The notes under the pieces: generated by a model
Seen by the model: the letters and a program-made list of their open reading frames with translations, nothing else
What the model was told of the DNA's origin: nothing
The model's database searches: none
Program-made: the position numbers and the translations under genes
Part shown: one piece after another, positions 41,121 through 50,729 of the stretch
How the letters are laid out: the number at the start of each line of letters is the position of its first letter
How positions within the stretch are numbered: the stretch's first letter is position 1
Assembly: GCA_035516155.1 (NCBI GenBank)
Contig: DATJAP010000015.1
Span: 9,718 to 73,717 of the forward strand
DNA from: JAJYKN01 sp035516155
GTDB taxonomy: Bacteria > Nitrospirota > UBA9217
Direction of reading: 5' to 3'
DNA: 64,000 bases

Positions 41121-42851
41121 ATGGATCGAAGGGGAAGGATAATCGCGGTATTTCTTATCATGGGCCTGGCCTTTGCGCTCGTGGTGCTGCGGCTTCTCTA
41201 CCTCCAGGTTTTTGAACGATCAAAACTTGCCGCCCGCGGAGAACGCCAGTATGAACAGGTAGTGGTACTCGAACCGAAGCGGGGGACGATCTACGATCGT
41301 ATGGGCAGAGAGTTGGCGGTTAGCCTCGATGTCGATTCAGTATACGGCATTCCGTCGAAGATCGACAACCCACGCGAACTGGCGCAGCGGCTTGCGCGGA
41401 TCCTGCGCGAAGACCCGCGTAAACTTGAACACAAACTCGAGGGCGACAAGCAGTTTGTCTGGCTCAGCCGCAAGGTTGACCCGGCAAAAGCCGCCAGGGT
41501 GAGGGAACTCGATTCTGATGATATCCGGCTCAGGACAGAGGCGAGACGGTTTTATCCGAAAAAGGCCCTTGCCGGGCCGCTGCTTGGTTTTACTGGTATT
41601 GACAACCATGGCCTCGAAGGGCTCGAACATGCTTATGACGACATCCTCCGCGGCGTGAACGGCTGGGTGCTTGCCGAAAAGGACGCCCGGGGACGAATGG
41701 TCTTTCCCGGCGGTCCCGGTTTTCAGTTCAGGATGCCGAAGCCGGGAAATGACGTTATTCTCACGATTGATGAAGTGATCCAGCATATTGCCGAGAAGGA
41801 ACTCGATGCCGCGCTCGCAACATCGCATGCCAAGGGCGGGGTCTGCATCGTCATGAATCCGCAGACCGGGGAAGTGCTCGCGCTTTCGGTACGCGCAAGC
41901 GGATATGGACGCGCGGCATTCAACCCGAATGAACCGCAGCAATATAAGCCGGCGGAGTGGCGGAACAGAGCCGTAACCGACGCCTTCGAACCCGGCTCTA
42001 TCTTCAAGCCGATACTCGCCGCAGCAGCACTCGAGGAAAGGGTGGTCCATCCTCTTGAACGTTTTGATTGTTCGGCGGGCAAGATCCAACTGGCTGACCG
42101 GGTGATCAAAGACGCCGAGGAACACGGTGTCCTGACCTTCACCGATGTGATCGCCGAATCGAGCAACGTCGGTACGATTAAAGTGGCCCTGCGGCTCGGC
42201 AAGGAACGATTCTATAAATATATCACCGCATTCGGGTTCGGCAGGAAGACCGGCGTGGATCTCCCCGGAGAGATTCCTGGCATCCTCCGCGATGTCCGGA
42301 CATGGTCTGGCGTTTCCCTGGGCGAGGTCGCCATTGGACAGGAAATTGGCGTTACCCCCATGCAGATGGCCGCCGTTTATTCCGCTTTCGCCAACAACGG
42401 GGTTCTCATGAAGCCCTATATCGTGTCGGAGATCGTTAGCCGCAGCGGCGGCAAAGGGCAAAAAACCATGCCCCTGCCGGTGGGACAGGTAATCACCGCG
42501 GAAACCACGGCCAAAGTGAACAAGATGCTTGAGCGGGTTGTCGAGACAGGCACGGGTCAGAAAGCGAAGCCTTCAGGATATACGGCAGCGGGAAAGACCG
42601 GAACGGCGCAGAAGATTGATCACCAAACCCACAGGTTTTCAAAGAAAGAATATGTCAGTTCTTTCGTCGGGTTTGTGCCGGCCACTGCGCCGAAGCTGGT
42701 AATCGTAGTGATGGTAGATACACCCGAAGGTGACATCTACGGAGGCAGCGTTGCCGCGCCGGTGTTCAAAGCCGTTGCGGAGCAGAGCCTTGCCTATCTC
42801 CAGGTGCCGCCCGACGACGTGGGAGGCAGGATGCTCCTGGTAACACGATGA
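41121..42851 (+). CDS. ftsI: Septal peptidoglycan transpeptidase FtsI (PBP3)
   Basis: A 576-residue class B penicillin-binding protein. One N-terminal membrane anchor (about residues 9-27) is followed by the dimerisation domain and the transpeptidase with Ser293-x-x-Lys296 (SIFK), SSN near residue 348 and KTG in AAGKTGTAQK near 492. It cross-links septal peptidoglycan with FtsW. The start lies six bases after ftsL and its stop overlaps murE by four bases. A C-terminal PASTA domain is not present. Confidence 0.95.
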   Translation: MDRRGRIIAVFLIMGLAFALVVLRLLYLQVFERSKLAARGERQYEQVVVLEPKRGTIYDRMGRELAVSLDVDSVYGIPSKIDNPRELAQRLARILREDPRKLEHKLEGDKQFVWLSRKVDPAKAARVRELDSDDIRLRTEARRFYPKKALAGPLLGFTGIDNHGLEGLEHAYDDILRGVNGWVLAEKDARGRMVFPGGPGFQFRMPKPGNDVILTIDEVIQHIAEKELDAALATSHAKGGVCIVMNPQTGEVLALSVRASGYGRAAFNPNEPQQYKPAEWRNRAVTDAFEPGSIFKPILAAAALEERVVHPLERFDCSAGKIQLADRVIKDAEEHGVLTFTDVIAESSNVGTIKVALRLGKERFYKYITAFGFGRKTGVDLPGEIPGILRDVRTWSGVSLGEVAIGQEIGVTPMQMAAVYSAFANNGVLMKPYIVSEIVSRSGGKGQKTMPLPVGQVITAETTAKVNKMLERVVETGTGQKAKPSGYTAAGKTGTAQKIDHQTHRFSKKEYVSSFVGFVPATAPKLVIVVMVDTPEGDIYGGSVAAPVFKAVAEQSLAYLQVPPDDVGGRMLLVTR

Positions 42852-44380
42852 AACTCCGCGATCTTCTGAAGGCACTGGGAAACACGGCGCCTCTTTCCGA
42901 CGCGGTTCAGGAATCTGAAGTAACTGGCATTGCGCATGATTCCCGGAAGGTGGTTCCCGGGTCGCTGTTCGTGGCCGTGCGAGGATTCAACTCGGACGGC
43001 CATCAGTTTATTCCGCAGGCGGTAAAACAGGGGGCCGTTGCCGTTGTTGCAGAAGCAGCGAATCCTGCCACAGCCCCGGATGTCCCCATTATCCTTGTGC
43101 CTGATACCCGGAAGGCGCTTGCCGCGCTCGCGGCTTTCTTTTACGGTCATCCTTCGCGACAGATCAAGCTTGTCGGAATCACAGGGACAAAGGGAAAAAC
43201 CACGACGAGCTATCTGGTGAAATCGATTATCGAGGCCGCGGGGCACGTTACCGGCCTTATCGGCACCATCGATTACCGCGTGGGGAACAAGGTCTATGCC
43301 GCACCGAACACGACACCCGAGTCGACGGACCTCCAGAGGCTCCTGCGGGAAATGGCGGATATTGGCGCCGAATACTGTGTCATGGAAGTTTCATCCCATG
43401 CGCTGGCGCTGGGCCGCACCGCTGAGTGCCTGTTCGAAACCGCTGTGTTCACCAATCTGCAGGAGGACCATCTGGATTTCCACGAGAACAGGGAATCCTA
43501 TTTCCAGGCGAAGCTGCTGCTGTTCACCGGCCTTGCCCCGGACAAGACCGCGATTATCAACGACGATGACACTGGATCGCGGGAAATCACGGCACGTTCA
43601 AAAGCGAAAATCTCCACCTTCGGATTGTCCGGGCATGCCGACATTCATCCCGACATGCCAGTCGGGTACGGCATCGGCGGTCTGTCGTTTTCCGTGCAGG
43701 CGCCGCAAGGAATCATCGAGGTTGCTTCCCCGCTCGTGGGGAAACATAATGTCTATAATATCCTCGCCGCAATCGGCGCCGCGTCAGCTCTCGGTTTCGA
43801 TGCCAACTCGATCAGCCAGGGCATCGCGAGGATGCGGGCCGTTCCAGGCAGGATGGAGAAAATAGATGAAGGCCAGCCGTTCGGCGTTGTTGTCGACTAT
43901 GCCCATACCGAGGAGTCCCTGGCGAGCCTCCTTGAGACAGTGCGTGAAGTGGCAACAGGTCTGGTCATAACCGTCTTCGGATGCGGAGGCGACCGGGACC
44001 GGACCAAACGTCCGAAAATGGGCGCCGCTGCCCTTAAGGGGAGCGATGTGGTCATCGTGACGTCGGACAATCCCAGAACTGAGGATCCGATCAGGATCAT
44101 CAGGGAGATAGAGGCGGGGATGACGTCCGCGGGAGCGCGTGTCGCAGGGATCGGTCCCGCTGGGAGCGGCCGTTCCGGCAAGACGCCCTATCTGGTCAAT
44201 CCCGACCGGCGTGAAGCCATTGCCACCGCAATCGGCATGGCAAAGGCGGGCGACGTCGTTGTTCTTGCCGGAAAAGGACATGAAGATTACCAGATCATCG
44301 GTGAGAAGAAGATTCACTTCGACGACCGGGAAGTTGCTCGGGAAGAGATAAAGAAAAGACAGACGGCGGAGGTCGGATGA
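42848..44380 (+). CDS. murE: UDP-N-acetylmuramoyl-tripeptide synthetase MurE
   Basis: A 510-residue Mur ligase. The ATP loop is GITGTKGKTTTSYLV near residue 110, and the substrate motif DNPR near 407 is the one found in enzymes that add meso-diaminopimelate rather than lysine. It makes UDP-MurNAc-tripeptide in the cytoplasm. The ATG overlaps the ftsI stop (ATGA). DAP specificity is inferred from the motif. Confidence 0.95.
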   Translation: MKLRDLLKALGNTAPLSDAVQESEVTGIAHDSRKVVPGSLFVAVRGFNSDGHQFIPQAVKQGAVAVVAEAANPATAPDVPIILVPDTRKALAALAAFFYGHPSRQIKLVGITGTKGKTTTSYLVKSIIEAAGHVTGLIGTIDYRVGNKVYAAPNTTPESTDLQRLLREMADIGAEYCVMEVSSHALALGRTAECLFETAVFTNLQEDHLDFHENRESYFQAKLLLFTGLAPDKTAIINDDDTGSREITARSKAKISTFGLSGHADIHPDMPVGYGIGGLSFSVQAPQGIIEVASPLVGKHNVYNILAAIGAASALGFDANSISQGIARMRAVPGRMEKIDEGQPFGVVVDYAHTEESLASLLETVREVATGLVITVFGCGGDRDRTKRPKMGAAALKGSDVVIVTSDNPRTEDPIRIIREIEAGMTSAGARVAGIGPAGSGRSGKTPYLVNPDRREAIATAIGMAKAGDVVVLAGKGHEDYQIIGEKKIHFDDREVAREEIKKRQTAEVG

Positions 44381-44449
44381 CCACCAGCACGCGGAAAATG
44401 CACGTTCCCTCTCCGGGGTGTGCTGAATGTCTGACTTCCCGGTTCCGAA

Positions 44450-45826
44450 ATGCAGACCATGAGTGTCTCTGAAAAAAATACGTTGAAGGAATTACTGCAG
44501 ATGATGGAGCGGATGGATATAAAAGGGGTTTCCATAGACTCCAGGAACATCAAGGAAGGGGAGCTTTTTATCGCGCTGAAGGGCGACCGCTTTGATGGCC
44601 ATGACTTCGTTCCCGATGCGATCAAGAAGGGGGCTTGGGGCGCACTTGTTGAACGGACCGCTCTCGAGAACCGGTTTTCGCTCCTGAGCGGACTGAAGAA
44701 CATCCTGCCCGTGGAAGACACGCTCCATGCCCTGCAGGAAATGGCACAGATGCACCGCGGGAAATTCTCGATCCCCCTCGTCGGGATTACCGGTTCAAAC
44801 GGCAAGACCACGACCAAGGAAATGCTCGCCGGCATATTGAAGCACAAAGGGCCGGTGCTCAAGAATGAAGGCAATCTGAATAACCACATCGGCGTGCCGC
44901 TTACGCTCATGAAGCTAACCGGGCGCCATCGGGCAGCCGTTGTTGAGATGGGCATGAGCGCAGCAGGGGAGATTGACCTGCTTGCCAGGCTGGTGAACCC
45001 GACAGTCGGCGTTATAACGAACATCGGACCGGCGCACCTCGAGTTTCTCGGCAGCCTGGACAAAGTTGCCGAAGCGAAGGGCGAGCTGCTCGACAACCTC
45101 AAGTCTGATGCCGCAGCGGTGCTGAATGCCGATGATCCCTACTTCGGGATGCTCAAAAATAAATTCAGCGGACGGATAATCTCGTTCGGGATCAAAAACA
45201 AGGCCGAAGTCGTTGCTGCTGAAATCCAAGAGGATTTGCACCATACAGACTTTACGTTAACCAACAGAGGCGCGTCGTTGAAGGTGCGGCTGCGTACGGT
45301 AGGAACGCACAATATTTACAATGCTCTTGCCGCGGCGGCCGCAGCGATCGCCGCCGGTGCGCCACTCGCCGCCGTGAAGCCTGGGCTCGACGATTTTGTT
45401 CCTGTTGCCATGCGTTCCGAAGTAAGGGAGATTGGGGGCAGAACCGTGCTGGCCGACTGCTACAACGCCAACCCTTCATCCATGGATGCGGCGATCAGGA
45501 CGATGGTCTCGCTCGCCACGGGGAGAAGATCGATCGCCGTGCTCGGCGATATGCTGGAACTGGGGGCTTCTGCCGCGGATGCACACCGGGAAATCGGCCG
45601 GACCGCGGCGCGAAGCGGTGTGGACATCGTGATCACCTATGGCCCGCTCGCCAAGGATATCGGGGCAGGCGCGCGCGATGCAGGGATGCCGAAAGACCGA
45701 ATATTCAATGCTGCAACAATCGCCATCGCAGCTCAACTGATCAAAAAACTCTCGAACCCCGGCGACGTGGTCCTCATCAAGGGCTCGCGGGGCATGAAGA
45801 TGGAGAAGATCCTGGAGGAGTTCTGA
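44450..45826 (+). CDS. murF: UDP-MurNAc-tripeptide D-alanyl-D-alanine ligase MurF
   Basis: A 458-residue Mur ligase completing the UDP-MurNAc-pentapeptide. GITGSNGKTTTKEML near residue 112 binds ATP; NEGNLNNHIGVPLTL near 140 and the DCYNANPSSMDAAI region near 338 are MurF hallmarks. Two ATG codons (44450 and 44459) are possible starts. The 69-base gap from murE holds nothing recognisable. Its TGA shares a base with the mraY start. Confidence 0.95.
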   Translation: MQTMSVSEKNTLKELLQMMERMDIKGVSIDSRNIKEGELFIALKGDRFDGHDFVPDAIKKGAWGALVERTALENRFSLLSGLKNILPVEDTLHALQEMAQMHRGKFSIPLVGITGSNGKTTTKEMLAGILKHKGPVLKNEGNLNNHIGVPLTLMKLTGRHRAAVVEMGMSAAGEIDLLARLVNPTVGVITNIGPAHLEFLGSLDKVAEAKGELLDNLKSDAAAVLNADDPYFGMLKNKFSGRIISFGIKNKAEVVAAEIQEDLHHTDFTLTNRGASLKVRLRTVGTHNIYNALAAAAAAIAAGAPLAAVKPGLDDFVPVAMRSEVREIGGRTVLADCYNANPSSMDAAIRTMVSLATGRRSIAVLGDMLELGASAADAHREIGRTAARSGVDIVITYGPLAKDIGAGARDAGMPKDRIFNAATIAIAAQLIKKLSNPGDVVLIKGSRGMKMEKILEEF

Positions 45827-46908
45827 TGCTTTATCACCTGCTGTATCCGCTGCACGGCAAAATTCCCGGTTTTAACGTATTCCGGTACATTACCTTCCGG
45901 AGCGCCGGCGCGGTTATTACCGCTCTTATCGTCACGTTCATACTCGCTCCGTCGATGATAGCCTGGCTGCGGCGGCTCAAAGTGGGGCAGCACGTCAGAA
46001 ACGACGGTCCGCAAACGCATCTTTCCAAACAGGGCACCCCGACCATGGGTGGATTGCTGATAATCGCCGCACTCGTGTCCTCAACCCTGCTCTGGTCCGA
46101 CCTGGAGAACAAGTATGTCTGGGCGGTGCTTTTTGCCACGCTTGCCTTCGGCGGCATAGGATTCTGGGATGATTATCTTAAGGTCGTGAAAAAAAAGTCG
46201 CTGGGACTCCGGGCCTTCCAGAAGTTCGGGCTCCAGATCGTCGCTTCCATCGCGATCGGTTTCTTTCTTTATTATAACCCCGGCGACCCGAACAGCACCT
46301 ACCTCTCGGTTCCGTTCATGAAACGGCTATTCATCGACCTCGGATGGTTCTACGTCCCCTTTGTAGTCGTGGTCATCGTGGGTTCATCGAACGCCGTGAA
46401 CCTCACAGACGGGCTGGACGGCCTGGCAATCGGTCTTGTGGGAATTGCTTCCACGGCCAACGCCGTGATCGTTTACCTGGGCGGGAACAAAATTATCGCC
46501 GATTATCTGAAGATCCTCTACATTCCCGGCAGCGGAGAGCTGGTGATCTTCTGCGGCGCTCTTCTGGGCGCGAGCCTCGGCTTCCTCTGGTACAATGCGC
46601 ACCCCGCAGAGGTCTTTATGGGAGACGTGGGATCACTCTCCCTCGGAGGCGCACTCGGTACGTTGGCTGTCGTTACCAAACACGAGCTGATCCTGGTGAT
46701 CACGGGCGGGATTTTCGTGGCCGAAACGCTTTCGGTCATGCTCCAGGTCTCGTCGTACAAGCTGACCGGAAAACGCATATTTAAGATGGCGCCAATTCAC
46801 CATCATTTTGAACAGATCGGCTGGCCCGAGTCCAAGGTCATTGCCCGGTTTTGGATTATCGGCATTATCTTGGCACTGGTTTCGATCAGTTCGTTGAAGT
46901 TGAGGTAG
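45826..46908 (+). CDS. mraY: Phospho-MurNAc-pentapeptide translocase MraY
   Basis: A 360-residue integral membrane enzyme with about ten segments that moves phospho-MurNAc-pentapeptide to undecaprenyl phosphate, making lipid I. Catalytic motifs are DDYLKVVKKKSLGL near residue 115, NLTDGLDGLA near 192 and PIHHHFE near 324. Translationally coupled to murF (TGATG). Confidence 0.96.
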   Translation: MLYHLLYPLHGKIPGFNVFRYITFRSAGAVITALIVTFILAPSMIAWLRRLKVGQHVRNDGPQTHLSKQGTPTMGGLLIIAALVSSTLLWSDLENKYVWAVLFATLAFGGIGFWDDYLKVVKKKSLGLRAFQKFGLQIVASIAIGFFLYYNPGDPNSTYLSVPFMKRLFIDLGWFYVPFVVVVIVGSSNAVNLTDGLDGLAIGLVGIASTANAVIVYLGGNKIIADYLKILYIPGSGELVIFCGALLGASLGFLWYNAHPAEVFMGDVGSLSLGGALGTLAVVTKHELILVITGGIFVAETLSVMLQVSSYKLTGKRIFKMAPIHHHFEQIGWPESKVIARFWIIGIILALVSISSLKLR

Positions 46909-47022
46909 AAAAAGGCTTTCGCCATTGTGGCGACACAGGAAGGCAGAGTCCGGTTCTTACGATAAGGATTCAGATTACAAGCATGGTTGGCGGGTCCCGC
47001 GGTTCGAGTTTCCGGAGGACTG

Positions 47023-48360
47023 GTGCATATAGATTTTAAAGGCAAACGAGTAACGGTGGTCGGACTGGGCCGAAGCGGGGTCGCCGCGGCGCGCGCCCTC
47101 GATTCTCTCGGCGCCGTTGTTACGGTGACGGACAAGAAGCCGATGGAGCAGCTAAACTCACAGCTAAGGGCCATCGGCAGCAGTCGTATCATTGTCGAAG
47201 CGGGCGGCCACCCGGAGCGTGCTTTTTCCGGGGCCGATCTTATTGTGCTCAGCCCAGGGGTTCCAAAGGGACCGCAGATCCTGGCGGCCCTGCAGCGGGG
47301 CCTTAAGGTGATTAGTGAACTCGAACTGGCATGGCTGCTTTCCGATGCGCCTTTTGTCGGGATTACCGGCACGAACGGAAAATCCACGGTCACGACACTG
47401 GTAGGGCTTATGCTGGCGCGCGCGCAGAAGAAGGTGCTCGTGGCGGGAAATATCGGGAATGCACTCACCGAGGATATCTCGCTGCTGAAACATCAGGATT
47501 GGATCATCGCGGAATTGTCGAGCTTTCAGCTTGAGGATATCGATACCTTCCGGCCCCGTGTTGCAGCGATTCTGAATGTCACGCAGGATCACCTGGACCG
47601 GCATCATGACATCGATGAATATGGCGAGGCCAAAGCGCGGGTGTTCATGAACCAGCGTAAGGAAGATTTCCTGGTCTTGAATTTCGACGATCCTCTCGTA
47701 AAATCCTATGCAAAGCGCACCGCCGCAACGGTTATTCCCTTCTCCCGCATGCTCCGGTTCAATCCGGGTGCCTGCGTTCTGGATGGATACCTCGTGTTCA
47801 ACAACAAACGGGTCATCCACGCCGATGAAATTAAAATCAAGGGCGTACACAATCTCGAGAATGCCCTGGCCGCCGCGGCCCTGGCTATCTGCGCAGGCGC
47901 CGATATTCCACGGGTTGCTGAGGTTCTGAGAGAGTTTCCCGGTTTGGAGCACCGGCTCGAGTTTGTGAGGGAAAAGGACGGCGTCTCCTATATCAATGAT
48001 TCCAAGGGCACGAATGTGGGCGCAGTGGTAAAGTCTGTCGAGGGTTTTACCCAGCCGGTGATCCTGATCGCCGGAGGCCTGGACAAGGGGAGCGACTTCA
48101 GCCCCCTGTACAATCTGTTTAGAAAAAAGGTGAAACTCCTTATTCTTATCGGAAAAGCAGCGGATAAGATGGGAAAAATTCTCGGCACCTCGACACAGAC
48201 AGTCTTCGCCAAAACGCTGCAGGATGCGGTGGTTCTCGCTTCGACCGGAGCTTCACGGGGTGACATCGTTCTTCTGTCCCCGGCTTGTGCGAGTTTTGAT
48301 ATGTTCAAGGATTTTGAAGACCGGGGAAAGCAGTTCAAGGAGGCGGTAAAGAGTCTTTGA
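47023..48360 (+). CDS. murD: UDP-N-acetylmuramoylalanine-D-glutamate ligase MurD
   Basis: A 445-residue Mur ligase adding D-glutamate. The N-terminal VTVVGLGRSGVAAARAL binds the UDP part, and GITGTNGKSTVTTL near residue 112 binds ATP. GTG 47023 follows GGAGG at close distance and gives the standard N-terminus; the frame is open from 46987 but the extra residues have no match. A 114-base gap separates it from mraY. Confidence 0.94.
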   Translation: MHIDFKGKRVTVVGLGRSGVAAARALDSLGAVVTVTDKKPMEQLNSQLRAIGSSRIIVEAGGHPERAFSGADLIVLSPGVPKGPQILAALQRGLKVISELELAWLLSDAPFVGITGTNGKSTVTTLVGLMLARAQKKVLVAGNIGNALTEDISLLKHQDWIIAELSSFQLEDIDTFRPRVAAILNVTQDHLDRHHDIDEYGEAKARVFMNQRKEDFLVLNFDDPLVKSYAKRTAATVIPFSRMLRFNPGACVLDGYLVFNNKRVIHADEIKIKGVHNLENALAAAALAICAGADIPRVAEVLREFPGLEHRLEFVREKDGVSYINDSKGTNVGAVVKSVEGFTQPVILIAGGLDKGSDFSPLYNLFRKKVKLLILIGKAADKMGKILGTSTQTVFAKTLQDAVVLASTGASRGDIVLLSPACASFDMFKDFEDRGKQFKEAVKSL

Positions 48361-48404
48361 GACTGATGAGTTCATAGAACCCCATAGACTTCTATCGACT
48401 GATT

Positions 48405-49523
48405 ATGGATATGCAGAACGTTATGAATCACAGAGGATCATACGACAGGTTGTTGCTGTTCGCCGTTTTCATACTGCTCGTCATCAGCGTAGTGATGGTC
48501 TACAGCTCAAGCAGCGTTGTTGCACTTACAGAGTACAACGACCCGGCATTCTTCATGAAGCGTCAGTTGATATGGGCCCTGTTGGGCCTCGGACTGATGG
48601 CAATTACCATGCGTGTTGACCACCGACAATTCTCAAAACAACAGGTGGCGCTCATTCTCCTTGCGGTATCATTACTGCTCTTCGGGGCAACGCTCATTCC
48701 CGGCATCGGCCGGATGATCAACGGTTCCCGGCGCTGGCTCCGGCTCGGCATGCTGTCCTTTCAGCCGTCGGAACTCGCAAAGTTTACGCTGGTCGTGTAT
48801 CTGAGCTACTTCATGGCCAAGAAAGGCGACCGCATCCGGGACTTCAAGAACGGGTTGGTCCCGGCCTATATGATTACCGTGCTGTTTCTGGTTCTCGCAG
48901 CGCTCCAGCCGGACTTCGGCTCAGCTGTCACGATCGCCGTCGTGGCAGGCATCATGCTTTTCGCCGGAGGAGCTAATGTACTCCACCTCGCGGGAACGGT
49001 TCTTGCGGCGCTTCCTATTGTCGCAGCAGCCGTTGTTCATAAGGCCTATCGCTGGCGAAGGATCACGGCATTCCTGAACCCCTGGGGAGACCAAGACGGG
49101 GCAGGTTACCAGATCATTCAGTCGTTCATTGCCTTCGGCAGCGGGGGCGTATTTGGCCGCGGTCTCGGCGAGGGACGCCAAAAGCTGCTGTTCCTCCCGG
49201 AACAGCATTCCGATTTCATTTATGCCGTGATCGGCGAGGAACTCGGCCTCATCGGGTCGCTGGTCGTGATCGTGCTCTTTCTCATCATTCTGTGGAGAGG
49301 CGTGAAAATCTCCCTTGCCGCGGGAGATCCGTTCAGCAGGTTCCTGGCCCTGGGCACGACGCTGCTCATCTGCGTACAGGGAGTGATTAACATGGCGGTG
49401 GTGACCGGTCTTCTGCCCACGAAGGGAATCGCGCTTCCACTCGTGAGCTATGGTGGTTCGTCACTGGTGATCACGCTGGGGGCGCTGGGGGTGCTTTTGA
49501 ACATCTCAAAAGATACCGCTTGA
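48405..49523 (+). CDS. ftsW: Septal peptidoglycan glycosyltransferase FtsW
   Basis: A 372-residue SEDS protein with about ten membrane segments. Conserved features include FQPSELAKF near residue 120, QSFIAFGSGG near 238, the EQHSDFIYAVIGEELG loop near 266, and the C-terminal VSYGGSS. It polymerises glycan strands at the septum with FtsI. It starts 44 bases after murD. Confidence 0.95.
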   Translation: MDMQNVMNHRGSYDRLLLFAVFILLVISVVMVYSSSSVVALTEYNDPAFFMKRQLIWALLGLGLMAITMRVDHRQFSKQQVALILLAVSLLLFGATLIPGIGRMINGSRRWLRLGMLSFQPSELAKFTLVVYLSYFMAKKGDRIRDFKNGLVPAYMITVLFLVLAALQPDFGSAVTIAVVAGIMLFAGGANVLHLAGTVLAALPIVAAAVVHKAYRWRRITAFLNPWGDQDGAGYQIIQSFIAFGSGGVFGRGLGEGRQKLLFLPEQHSDFIYAVIGEELGLIGSLVVIVLFLIILWRGVKISLAAGDPFSRFLALGTTLLICVQGVINMAVVTGLLPTKGIALPLVSYGGSSLVITLGALGVLLNISKDTA

Positions 49524-49637
49524 GATGAATTATCAGTACGGAGAGCGCCAAGGTCGTTGAGAAATGCGAAATCAAATTTCAGAGGCTTCCGATGATTCCG
49601 GTCTCTGCTGTCTCTGCGTCAACATAAACTTGCCGGG

Positions 49638-50729
49638 ATGCAGAAGATGAGGGTCGTCATCGCGGGAGGCGGAACAGGCGGCCATTTATACCCCGGGATC
49701 GCCATCGCGCGGGAAGTGCTTCGGGAGCCCGGCGGCGAAGTGATGTTCATCGGCACCGAGCAGGGGATTGAGGCGAAAGTCCTTCCTCGGGAAGGCCTGC
49801 AGGTCCGTTTCATTGCGGTCGGGAAATTGAAAGGCATGAAGCTCTCGGCGATTCTTAGGACGGTGATTACGCTGCCGCGGAGCGTGGTCCAAGCGCTGAA
49901 GCTGCTGCGCGAAATCCGACCCCATGTCGTGGTCGGCGTGGGCGGCTACGCTTCGGGGCCTGTCGCGCTCGCAGCACTCGGTCTCCGAATCCCGCTTTTC
50001 ATCGTGGAGCCGAACTCTTATGCCGGGCTCGCGAATAGAAAGCTCGGCAGGCTGGCGGACAAAATCATTCTCCCCTTTCCGGGATCGGCCGCACAGCGGT
50101 TTTTTCCGGCTGGGAGGACGGAGCTGATGGGACCGCTGGTCAGGAAAGGAATCGAGGGCGGGGACCGTGGCAAGGCGCTTGCGGACTTCGGTCTTGATCC
50201 GGGAAGATTCACAGTGTTTGTCATGGGAGGAAGCGGGGGGGCTCACGCCATCAACATGGCAATGAAACAGGCGGCCACGTACTTGCGGGACGCGAAGATG
50301 TTTCAGATCCTGCACCAGACCGGGGAGAAGGACGTGACCGATGTAGCCGCTGGGTACCAGGAAGCGGGCGTGAAGGCGGTGGTGCTTCCGTATATTCACG
50401 ACATGGCGGGGGCGTACGCCGTTGCCGACCTCGTGGTCTCTCGTTCCGGGGCGACGACGGTGGCGGAACTTGCGGTTTGCGGCAAGAGAGCATTGCTTAT
50501 CCCCTTTCCTTATGCAGCGGACAATCATCAGGAGCACAACGCGAGGACACTGGCCGATCGCGGCATTGCGGACATTATTATCCAGAAGGATCTAACTGCG
50601 GAGAAACTTGCAGAGCTGATAAAAAAATATGCCGACCGGGGCACCGGCCTGCCTCCGGGCTCACGGATGGATAGCCAGGCGGCGGAGAAAATTGCGAGGA
50701 TTTGTCGAAACTATGTTCAAGCGGATTAA
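49638..50729 (+). CDS. murG: Undecaprenyldiphospho-muramoylpentapeptide beta-N-acetylglucosaminyltransferase MurG
   Basis: A 363-residue GT28 glycosyltransferase making lipid II at the inner membrane face. GGGTGGHLYPGIAIA near residue 10 and the UDP-GlcNAc site SRSGATTVAELAVCGK near 270 are diagnostic. A late KRALLIPFPYAADNHQ stretch is typical. ATG 49638 or 49647 may be the start. The 3' end overlaps murC by 17 bases. Confidence 0.95.
   Translation: MQKMRVVIAGGGTGGHLYPGIAIAREVLREPGGEVMFIGTEQGIEAKVLPREGLQVRFIAVGKLKGMKLSAILRTVITLPRSVVQALKLLREIRPHVVVGVGGYASGPVALAALGLRIPLFIVEPNSYAGLANRKLGRLADKIILPFPGSAAQRFFPAGRTELMGPLVRKGIEGGDRGKALADFGLDPGRFTVFVMGGSGGAHAINMAMKQAATYLRDAKMFQILHQTGEKDVTDVAAGYQEAGVKAVVLPYIHDMAGAYAVADLVVSRSGATTVAELAVCGKRALLIPFPYAADNHQEHNARTLADRGIADIIIQKDLTAEKLAELIKKYADRGTGLPPGSRMDSQAAEKIARICRNYVQAD

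Noticed and set aside
41337..42461. 374-codon minus-strand frame opposite ftsI
   Set aside because: Long only because of codon bias in the real gene; ftsI has all transpeptidase motifs on the plus strand.
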